A DNA stretch of 13,152 nt, taken from Anaerolineae bacterium (GTDB lineage: Bacteria > Chloroflexota > Anaerolineae > B4-G1). The stretch covers positions 1-13,152 of the forward strand of contig JAUWNP010000121.1 in the NCBI GenBank assembly GCA_030612585.1, given 5' to 3'. The number at the start of each line of letters is the position of its first letter. Position 1 is the stretch's first letter. A program made the position numbers and the translations under genes. The notes under the pieces are model-generated. The model did no database searches. It saw only the letters and a program-made list of their open reading frames with translations, and was not told the origin of the DNA. Shown here in pieces: positions 7,400 through 13,084 of this stretch.

Positions 7400-7836
7400 T
7401 CCGCGCTGTGGTGGACACCAACGCGCTGATCAGTGGGCTCATCTCGCCCCTGGGTGCACCGGCCAGGATCATCCGCCGCTGGAGACGGGGGGATTTCCTG
7501 CTGCTCACGTCGCCGGCGCTGCTGGCCGAACTGCGACGGGTATTGGGATACCCGCGCATCGCCAACCGGTTGGGTTGGTCGGGTGAGGAGCGCGCGCAGT
7601 TCGTCGAGAGTTTCGAGACATTGGCGTTGATCACGCCGGGGGTGCTGACCCTTCCTGGTGTTACCCGCGATCCTAAGGATGACCCTGTGGTGGCCTGCGC
7701 GGTCGAGGGCGGGGCCGGGTTCATCGTAAGCGGTGACCAGGATTGGCTGGCGCTGCGAACATACAAGCGTGTGCGCATGGTGACGCCCCGCGATTTCCTC
7801 GCCCTGCTGGAAACACAGACCGATCACCTCGATTGA
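7396..7836 (+). CDS. PIN-domain ribonuclease toxin
   Basis: This 146-residue protein is of the group annotated as putative toxin-antitoxin system toxin component, PIN family. PIN toxins are Mg-dependent RNases that cut tRNA, rRNA or mRNA when freed from the antitoxin. The acidic active-site residues are visible: VVDTNALISGL (Asp7), LLAELRRVL (Glu45), RDPKDDPVVACA (Asp95/Asp96) and VSGDQDWL (Asp114, Asp116), so the protein looks catalytically intact. The start is a GTG overlapping the antitoxin stop by 4 nt. It converges on argH with only 16 bp between stop codons and no terminator in that gap, so read-through into the antisense of argH is possible. The RNA target is unknown. Confidence 0.87.
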   Translation: MIRAVVDTNALISGLISPLGAPARIIRRWRRGDFLLLTSPALLAELRRVLGYPRIANRLGWSGEERAQFVESFETLALITPGVLTLPGVTRDPKDDPVVACAVEGGAGFIVSGDQDWLALRTYKRVRMVTPRDFLALLETQTDHLD

Positions 7837-7840
7837 GCCA

Positions 7841-7872
7841 TTGTTCATTGAGTCATTGTTCATTGTTCATTG
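7841..7872. repeat. Heptad tandem repeat at the PIN toxin/argH junction
   Basis: Copies of TTGTTCA (one 8-nt variant, TTGAGTCA) cover the 3' end of argH. In the mRNA sense they read CAATGAA and encode the terminal residues AMNNEQ and the TGA stop of ArgH. Each unit carries a TGA. Confidence 0.9.
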
Positions 7873-9229
7873 CTCTTCTGGCTCGCTCGATTTGGACACG
7901 CACCGCCGTTGGTGCCGTGCCCCCTTCCGCACCCCGCGCCTCCACCGACCGCCGGAAGTCGAAAACCTCGTGCACGTCCTCAGCGAAGGCCGGGTGGATA
8001 GCCTGGTATTCGTCCAGACTCAGTTCCTTCAGCGCCTCCCCCAATTCCTCAGCCCGCCTGACCGCCCGGCCCACCAGGTGATGGCTCTGGCGAAAGGGCA
8101 CGCCCTTACGCACCAGGTAATCGGCCAGGTCGGTGGCTAACATACCGTCGTCCAGAGCGGCGGCCATACGCGCCCCGTTCACCGTCAGGGTGTGGATCAC
8201 CCCCGCAGCGATGGGTAGTTCTATCTTCAGCGTGTCAATCGCGTCGAAGATGGCCTCTTTGTCCTCTTGCAGGTCCTTGTCGTAGGCCGAGGGCAGCCCC
8301 TTTAACATCGTCAGCAACCCCACCAGGTGACCCACGATCCGCCCACTCTTGCCGCGCATCAGTTCCAGCGCGTCGGGGTTCCTCTTCTGCGGCATCAGGC
8401 TGGAGCCAGTAGAGTAAGCGTCATCCACTTCTACAAAGCCGAACTCGCGGCTGGCCCACAGGATGAGATCCTCCGCCAGGCAACTGAGGTGTACCTGCGC
8501 CAGCCCGGCCCAGGCCAGGAACTCGACGACGTAATCCCGATCCCCCACCGCGTCCACGCTGTTCTCGCTCACACCGGCAAAGCCCAGGTCGGTGGCCAGC
8601 GCCCGGCGGTCAATGCCGAGCGGGTTCCCGGCCAACGCCCCAGACCCCAGTGGCAGCACCGAGGTGCGCCGCGCCGCGTCGTCCAGCCGCTCCCGGTCGC
8701 GCTGGAACTTCCAGAAGAAGGACATCAGCCAGTGGCTAAAGAGGAGCGGTTGCGCCGGTTGCAGGTGGGTGTAGCCGGGCATGATCACGTCCAGGTGAGC
8801 CTCGGCCTGCTTGACGATGGCCTCTTGCAGTTCGATCAGCGAATCGCGCAGGGAGGCCATCTCGTCCAGCAGGTAGAGGCGCAGGTCGGTGGTCACCTGG
8901 TCGTTGCGGGAGCGGCCGGTGTGCAATTTTCCCGCCACCGGCCCCGCCAACTCGGTCAGCCGCCTTTCGACAGCAGTGTGGATGTCCTCGTCGCCGCGTT
9001 CGATCTGGAAGATGCCGGCATCGAATTCGGCGCGCACCTGCTCCAGGCCGGCGATGAGCTGGTCGCGCTCCTCGTTGGTGATTAACCCTGCCCGCGCCAG
9101 CGCACCAGCATAGGCAATGCTGCCCCGCACGTCGGCCCCGTACATCCGCCGGTCGAAGCCAATAGAGTCGCCAAAGCACCTCATCAGCCCATCGGTCTCT
9201 CCCGCAAAACGCCCCCCCCAAAGAACCAT
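7853..9229 (-). CDS. argH: Argininosuccinate lyase
   Basis: ArgH splits argininosuccinate into arginine and fumarate, the last step of arginine synthesis, in the cytoplasm as a homotetramer. The 458-residue length is standard. Characteristic segments are LWGGRF (3-8), DEDIHTAVERRL (80-91), HTGRSRNDQV (103-112), YTHLQPAQP (153-161, with the catalytic His155) and the signature GSSLMPQKRNP (275-285, carrying the catalytic serine). All appear intact. The start at 9229 is preceded by a heptad array whose units (AGGAGTAGGGAGT) provide the Shine-Dalgarno sequence. The gap from argG is 35 bp, so the two genes are presumably co-transcribed from the argG promoter under its leader control. The last six residues are encoded by repeat DNA. 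Confidence in function is high. Confidence 0.97.
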   Translation of the reverse strand: MVLWGGRFAGETDGLMRCFGDSIGFDRRMYGADVRGSIAYAGALARAGLITNEERDQLIAGLEQVRAEFDAGIFQIERGDEDIHTAVERRLTELAGPVAGKLHTGRSRNDQVTTDLRLYLLDEMASLRDSLIELQEAIVKQAEAHLDVIMPGYTHLQPAQPLLFSHWLMSFFWKFQRDRERLDDAARRTSVLPLGSGALAGNPLGIDRRALATDLGFAGVSENSVDAVGDRDYVVEFLAWAGLAQVHLSCLAEDLILWASREFGFVEVDDAYSTGSSLMPQKRNPDALELMRGKSGRIVGHLVGLLTMLKGLPSAYDKDLQEDKEAIFDAIDTLKIELPIAAGVIHTLTVNGARMAAALDDGMLATDLADYLVRKGVPFRQSHHLVGRAVRRAEELGEALKELSLDEYQAIHPAFAEDVHEVFDFRRSVEARGAEGGTAPTAVRVQIERARRAMNNEQ

Positions 9230-9257
9230 ACTCCCTACTCCTTACTCCCTACTCCCT
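9230..9257. repeat. Heptad tandem repeat at the argG/argH junction
   Basis: There are four units of ACTCCCT (one is ACTCCTT). In the mRNA sense AGGGAGT repeats directly up to the argH ATG. The array provides Shine-Dalgarno-like GGAG cores and TAG/TAA stops in all frames. Confidence 0.95.
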
Positions 9258-9264
9258 GATTTAC

Positions 9265-10527
9265 TCAGTCCCTCTTGAACACACTGTAGTCGGGCGACTC
9301 AAGTTCAACTGCCCCGCCGTTCTCCATGTCAACCAATGCCTTGACCTTGAGCGGTAGACCGAAGAGGTTGATGAAACCTTCCGCGTCGCCCTGGTCATAG
9401 ACGTCGTCCTGGCCAAAGGTGGCGAAGTCCTCGCGGTAGAGGCTGAAGACCGACTTGCGGCCCACTACGGCGCAGTTGCCTTTGAATAACTTCACGCGCA
9501 CGGCGCCGGTCACCCGCTCCTGGGTTTTGGCGACGAAGGCGGACAGCGCCTCGCGCAACGGGGTGAACCACTTGCCATAGTAGACCAGTTCGGCGTAGCG
9601 GTGGCTCATCACTTCCTTGTGATGCAGAGTGTCTCTGTCCAGGCAGATGGACTCCAGGCCCTGGTGGGCGGTGTAGAGAATGGTGCCGCCGGGGGTCTCG
9701 TACACACCCCGCGACTTCATACCCACCAACCGGTTCTCCACCAGGTCAGCGCGACCGACGCCGTGGGCTCCGCCCAGTTCGTTGAGGCGGGTGAGGAGTT
9801 CTACTGCCCCCAAAGCCTCGCCGTCAACCGCCACCGGCACGCCTTTCTCGAAGTCGAGTGTCAGGTAGAGTGGCTCGTCGGGCGCGGCCTCGGGTGCGAC
9901 AGTGACGCAGAACATCTCCTCCTCCGGCTCGACCCAGGGGTCCTCCAAGATGCCGCCTTCGTGGCTCATATGCCAGATATTACGGTCGCGGCTATAGATG
10001 GACTTCGAAGTCGCCGCCACCGGGATATTGCGAGCGCGGGCATAAGCCAACGCATCCTCGCGGGAGCGGATGTCCCACTCGCGCCACGGGGCTACGACCT
10101 GGAGCGTGGGGTTGAGTGCCTTGACCGTCAACTCGAAGCGCACCTGGTCGTTGCCTTTGCCGGTGCAGCCGTGGGCCACACCGTCGGCTCCCTCCTGCTC
10201 GGCGATCCTCACCATGTGCTTGGCGGTGACGGGGCGGGCGAACGAGGTGCCCAGCAGGTACAGCCGCTCGTAGATCGCGCCAGCCTGCATAGTGGGGAAA
10301 ACATACCCGGTGAGAAACTCCTCGCGCAGGTCCACGACGTAGGCTTTGCTAGCCCCGCTGGCGATTGCCTTCTCCTCCAGCCCGACCAGTTCCTCGTCGC
10401 CCTGCCCCAGGTTGGCGGTGAAGGTGACCACCTCGCAGCCATAGTTCTCCTTGAGCCAGGGCACGATGACCGAGGTATCAAGGCCACCGGAGTAGGCCAG
10501 AACTACTTTGTTGACGTTGCCTTTCAT
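9265..10527 (-). CDS. argG: Argininosuccinate synthase
   Basis: ArgG condenses citrulline and aspartate with ATP to argininosuccinate, the penultimate step of arginine synthesis. The 420-residue protein opens with the PP-loop [13 protein letters not shown] (8-20), which binds [29 protein letters not shown] and the stretch around [26 protein letters not shown] are typical of the family. The start at 10527 is supported by GGAGGAG 6 nt upstream and by alignment of the PP-loop near the N terminus. A longer in-frame start at 10614 would run through the leader terminator and is rejected. The gene is preceded by a strong promoter and a 257-nt leader with an arginine-rich leader peptide and a terminator, which points to attenuation. 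It is first in an argG-argH transcript. Confidence 0.97.
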   Translation of the reverse strand: MKGNVNKVVLAYSGGLDTSVIVPWLKENYGCEVVTFTANLGQGDEELVGLEEKAIASGASKAYVVDLREEFLTGYVFPTMQAGAIYERLYLLGTSFARPVTAKHMVRIAEQEGADGVAHGCTGKGNDQVRFELTVKALNPTLQVVAPWREWDIRSREDALAYARARNIPVAATSKSIYSRDRNIWHMSHEGGILEDPWVEPEEEMFCVTVAPEAAPDEPLYLTLDFEKGVPVAVDGEALGAVELLTRLNELGGAHGVGRADLVENRLVGMKSRGVYETPGGTILYTAHQGLESICLDRDTLHHKEVMSHRYAELVYYGKWFTPLREALSAFVAKTQERVTGAVRVKLFKGNCAVVGRKSVFSLYREDFATFGQDDVYDQGDAEGFINLFGLPLKVKALVDMENGGAVELESPDYSVFKRD

Positions 10528-10586
10528 TGCGTTCTCCTCCTGAACTTGAGATTGAGATAGTAGGGCTTTCTGCCCAGTAAACGAAA

Positions 10587-10612
10587 GCGCGATGGACCGG
10601 TAGCCATCGCGC
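10587..10612 (-). promoter_or_regulatory. Second leader hairpin downstream of the attenuator
   Basis: GCGCGATGG (10612-10604) and CCATCGCGC (10595-10587) form a perfect 9-bp stem with an 8-nt loop containing the self-complementary ACCGGT. It begins immediately after the attenuator U-tract and is followed by TTTCGTTT. It could be a weak second terminator, a pause site or an mRNA-stabilising hairpin. Its role is not clear. Confidence 0.6.
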
Positions 10613-10645
10613 AAAAAAGAGCCAGCCCCCGTCTGGGGGCTGGCT
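10613..10645 (-). terminator. Attenuator terminator in the argG leader
   Basis: AGCCAGCCCCC (10645-10635), loop AGAC, and GGGGGCTGGCT (10630-10620) form a perfect 11-bp stem, followed by C and six T residues (10618-10613). It lies between the argG promoter and argG, 36 nt beyond the leader peptide stop. Its left arm contains CAGCCC (10642-10637), which can alternatively pair with GGGCTG at 10672-10667. Confidence 0.9.
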
Positions 10646-10666
10646 TTAGATCACCTATTGGTTATA

Positions 10667-10714
10667 CAGCCCAAACGAAACTATCCAGGCGAGTAGTCTG
10701 ACTCTCCTTGGGCT
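10667..10714 (-). promoter_or_regulatory. Protector/antiterminator segments of the argG attenuator
   Basis: AGCCCAA (10714-10708), directly after the arginine codons, is complementary to TTGGGCT (10674-10668). The overlapping GGGCTG (10672-10667) is complementary to CAGCCC in the terminator left arm. The two pairings exclude each other. Together with the terminator they give the 1:2, 2:3 and 3:4 arrangement of classical attenuators. The 2:3 helix is only 6 bp, so its strength needs calculation. Confidence 0.7.
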
Positions 10715-10761
10715 CGTCGTCGGATGTCGTTTACTACAGCAGTGACCACGTAGAGATACAT
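10681..10761 (-). CDS. Arginine leader peptide (attenuation)
   Basis: This short ORF of 26 codons starts at ATG 10761 and stops at TAG 10681-10683. GAGGA lies 4 nt upstream of the ATG, and an additional AAGGA lies 9 nt further 5'. The peptide begins MYLYVVTAVV and contains NDIRRRAQG, with three consecutive CGA codons at positions 14-16 (10722-10714). It has no resemblance to a functional protein. It sits about 24 nt into the predicted transcript and is followed by the protector, antiterminator and terminator segments described separately. The inferred role is that ribosomes stall at the CGA codons when charged tRNA-Arg is scarce and so free the antiterminator. CGA is often a slowly decoded codon, which would sharpen the response. 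Position, spacing and codon content together make chance unlikely. Confidence 0.82.
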   Translation of the reverse strand: MYLYVVTAVVNDIRRRAQGESDYSPG

Positions 10762-10790
10762 AGTTCCTCAGTCTTCCTTAACTGGCGACA

Positions 10791-10819
10791 AGTTTACCAC
10801 AGAAGGGCAGGCTTGTCAA
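10791..10819 (-). promoter_or_regulatory. argG promoter
   Basis: A perfect TTGACA (10819-10814) and TAAACT (10796-10791) are separated by exactly 17 bp. The expected transcription start is near 10784, which leaves a 257-nt leader before argG. This is the best sigma70-type promoter in the window. Confidence 0.82.
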
Positions 10820-10875
10820 ATAGCAGCAACAGGAATATCAGGCAGAAGAGGCAACAGTTCCCGACAAGAGGCAGG

Positions 10876-11300
10876 CTATCCCACCTGCAAAGATCTGTCC
10901 ATTCGAGGCATAAGCTCCAACAGCGCCGGGATAAAAACGATTACCCCCACCACTGCCCCATACGTCGCATAGAAGATCTTTCCAACCACGACTCGCACGG
11001 CCACGGCCAGGGCCAAACTGACCAGCAGAGCCAGGATGCGCTGCGCCTTCGTCGTACTGCGTAGGTAGACCAGCGCGGCCAGCCTCTGGCCCACCCCACC
11101 CCCAACCCAATCAACATCGAAAGGACGAAGACGATGGGCAGATGCTTGGGCCCCTCGGAGTACTGGAGCCAGGCGGGTACGGTCATGTACGCCATGATAA
11201 CCGACACCGGCCCCAAGAACAAGAACGGCCATATTCCAGCCAGCGTCTCACCCCACGAACTGCGCTCGGCCTCTGTCTGTGTGGCTGTTGACGTTTCCAT
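10876..11300 (-). pseudogene. Small membrane protein broken by a frameshift
   Basis: Two overlapping - strand frames join into one membrane protein of about 141 residues. The 5' frame starts at ATG 11300 (METSTATQ..., with AGAGGAAA just upstream). It carries the hydrophobic segments IWPFLFLGPVSVIMAYM and LPIVFVLSMLIGLGVG, then degenerates into Arg/Trp/Ser-rich sequence. The 3' frame continues with VGQRLAALVYL, ILALLVSLALAVAVRVVVG and YGAVVGVIVFIPALLEL, ending at TAG 10876-10878. The switch falls in the G-rich tract at about 11090-11105. One missing G there would restore a single frame with four hydrophobic segments. It is therefore a recent frameshift or a sequencing/assembly error. No family is recognised and no function can be offered. 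Confidence 0.65.
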
Positions 11301-11416
11301 TTTCCTCTTTCTCCTTTCCCGCCCGTGTTCGCGGATTGCCACCGCCGGCAAATCGCACAGTTCGCGCCATCCCAACCGGATGACAAGGAACCTCGGACAT
11401 TCGTGTCGTCTTTGCG

Positions 11417-12685
11417 TCAGTAGGTGGTGTAGATGAACGCTTCCACTTTCGGGAAAAGCGTATCAACCAGCAACCGCCAGACTGGCGCGATGCTCACGTC
11501 GGGGTAGGTGGCGCACAACTCCTCCACCGTCCGATACCCCAGCACCAGCGGGATGAACCGCAACGGGGGGAAGTGGATCTTTTCGCCTCCGGTAAAGCCC
11601 AGGTTGGCGACCTCGATCAGTTTGCCCGCCACGAAACGCAGCACAACGGTCTCGCGATACAGGCTCAGTAGCACGTCCCGGGTCAGCCCGGCGAACGGCG
11701 ACTCGGCGACCCTCCGCTCCAACACGGGCGCCAGCGCGCGCAGCAGCGCGGCGACGTCGGGAACGTGAATCTGCCAGGCGTAGGTACCCAGGTCGTGACC
11801 GTCCAACGAACGCGCTAGTTGCATCAAAGTGCAATTGGCAGGCAGGTTGAGCCGGATGCCGGGCTTGTCACGCTCCACGGTCAGCCTCTTGAGATGCTGC
11901 AGAGCCGCCAACGCCGCCTCAAACCCCAGGCGCGAGACCTCGCTCACCACCAATTCTTCGCCGAAGTGGTGCTCTGGAAGACGCATATACCCGACGATCT
12001 GTCCACCCGCATCCTGAATGATCCAGTTCTCGCACTCGGCCTCCGTCCCGTCCGTGTGTGCCATCAGGTATTGCCAGGTTGCCTCGTCGCGGACGGTGCA
12101 GATGGCGAGGTCCTGGGCAGCGTCATCGTAAAGCCGCATCAGGGCCGGGAGGTCGTGCCAGGTGGCCAGGCGGAACGTGAAGGGCACCTCTGGTGGATCT
12201 GGAACGTGGCGGGTTTCGAGCCGTAAGCCACCTTCCAGCGGCAGCGCGTATTCGTACCCGAACTGGCGATAGTAATACGGAATGCCCTGGATGTGCGACA
12301 GTAGACAACCGCGTTCGCGCAGGTGGTGCTTAAAATAGTCCACCTGGACGCGGACCAACCCGCGATGCCGGTAGGCTTCCCGTGTACCCACAATGCCCAT
12401 TTCGCCAGCGGGTATTTCGACGGTCTCGTAACGCCAGGTCCAGGGGATCAGGCACAGGGATGACACGACCTGGCCACTGCGTTCATCCTCGACGAAGACC
12501 AGGTCCTCGGGCCGCGTGGTCGGGTGATAATTGAACAGGCCACGTGTCATCGCAGCGACACCGGGCCCGTGCACGATACCATTAAACTCCGCCACGCGCT
12601 CGACGTCGTGCCCGCCAGTGGCGGTGCACAGCACCAGGCCATCCCCCAGCGGTTTCCGGTAGGGTGTTCTTGTTGGATCTACCAT
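11417..12685 (-). CDS. GNAT-family N-acetyltransferase, Eis-like architecture
   Basis: The 422-residue protein has an N-terminal GNAT domain. The acetyl-CoA loop is in the segment GIVGTREAYRHRGLVRVQV (97-115, with RHRGL as the Q/RxxGxG/A-like element). A second typical block is GIPYYYRQFGYEYAL (134-148), where GNAT enzymes of this type have a conserved FYxxxGF/Y pattern. The length and C-terminal layout (a second acyltransferase-like half, then a domain ending in LFPKVEAFIYTTY) resemble Eis-type and related multi-domain acetyltransferases; this is inferred without alignment. The substrate is unknown. The start at 12685 is chosen because the preceding 67 in-frame codons are translated intergenic repeats that overlap a promoter. 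No Shine-Dalgarno sequence precedes this ATG, and the predicted transcript begins only a few nucleotides upstream, so a leaderless mRNA is possible. Confidence 0.85.
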   Translation of the reverse strand: MVDPTRTPYRKPLGDGLVLCTATGGHDVERVAEFNGIVHGPGVAAMTRGLFNYHPTTRPEDLVFVEDERSGQVVSSLCLIPWTWRYETVEIPAGEMGIVGTREAYRHRGLVRVQVDYFKHHLRERGCLLSHIQGIPYYYRQFGYEYALPLEGGLRLETRHVPDPPEVPFTFRLATWHDLPALMRLYDDAAQDLAICTVRDEATWQYLMAHTDGTEAECENWIIQDAGGQIVGYMRLPEHHFGEELVVSEVSRLGFEAALAALQHLKRLTVERDKPGIRLNLPANCTLMQLARSLDGHDLGTYAWQIHVPDVAALLRALAPVLERRVAESPFAGLTRDVLLSLYRETVVLRFVAGKLIEVANLGFTGGEKIHFPPLRFIPLVLGYRTVEELCATYPDVSIAPVWRLLVDTLFPKVEAFIYTTY

Positions 12686-12699
12686 GCTTTGTGGCAACG

Positions 12700-12728
12700 A
12701 TTGTACTCGATATGTTACGCACCGACAA
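12700..12728 (-). promoter_or_regulatory. Promoter of the GNAT gene
   Basis: TTGTCG (12728-12723) and TACAAT (12705-12700) are separated by 17 bp. The -10 ends only 14 nt before the GNAT ATG, so the predicted 5' leader is about 6-8 nt and has no ribosome binding site. Confidence 0.65.
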
Positions 12729-12742
12729 GTGGTGACCACTTG
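12726..12742. promoter_or_regulatory. Palindromic operator candidate over the GNAT -35
   Basis: CAAGTGGTGACCACTTG is a perfect 8+1+8 palindrome overlapping the -35 by 3 bp. Its core, TGGT-G-ACCA, is of the GT-N-AC form seen at many GntR-family operators, so repression by a dimeric regulator is plausible. No regulator gene lies in the window. Confidence 0.6.
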
Positions 12743-12767
12743 GGGATTCCGCAATAAGTCCCGTGAG

Positions 12768-13010
12768 TTGACCCCCAGATGCGGGGGGTGATCCAATGCA
12801 GCGACCCTGGCGTTCGGTGTCAAAAAGTCAACCCAAGGGTTGAGCGATTTTTCCGAAAAGTCAACCCAAGTTCTTGACCCCCGCATATAGTGGGCGCACG
12901 GTGGTTCACCCCCTTAGTGACTTTTTGTCACGTTAGGATGTAGTGAGGTCGGAAGTTGCCCCCAGGGATTGGGGTAGGTCACCGATTTTTCCCAGATATG
13001 GGGGTAGGTA
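12768..13010. repeat. Cluster of degenerate C-rich/TTGAC-type repeats and hairpins
   Basis: This region upstream of the GNAT gene has no convincing gene. It contains a 15-bp direct repeat AAAAGTCAACCCAAG (12823-12837 and 12856-12870, 33 bp apart) and the palindrome TCAACCC-AA-GGGTTGA (12828-12843). A hairpin pairs ACCCCC (12771-12776) with GGGGGT (12784-12789), and another pairs GTGAC with GTCAC across a T5 loop (about 12917-12931). Several related motifs of the type GTTGACCCCC or CCCAGATATGGGGG recur at 12768, 12873, 12955 and 12990. CGATTTTTCC also occurs twice (12845 and 12983). The purpose is unknown. The cluster may be decayed repeat DNA or a regulatory region. Confidence 0.6.
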
Positions 13011-13084
13011 GCCCTAGCTGACTAACTATCACTTCCTAGCGATGACCTGCTAGCACTAGATGCAAGCACAGCCCGACGGGCAGT

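Noticed and set aside
2666..9257. The repeat arrays as CRISPR or minisatellite loci.
   Set aside because: The units are 7 bp without spacers, only about four copies each, and sit at gene junctions.
9265..10614. argG starting at 10614 with 29 additional residues.
   Set aside because: The extension is translated leader hairpin sequence without a ribosome binding site. ATG 10527 has GGAGGAG and fits the family N terminus.
10528..10784. T-box riboswitch or ArgR-type operator as the control of argG.
   Set aside because: No AGGGTGGNACCGCG-type T-box sequence is seen near the terminator and no ARG-box-like 18-bp palindrome overlaps the promoter. The leader peptide with Arg codons explains the terminator better.
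11417..12886. GNAT protein starting at 12886.
   Set aside because: The additional 67 residues come from intergenic repeats (WVDF occurs twice because of a 15-bp direct repeat), and the promoter lies inside them.
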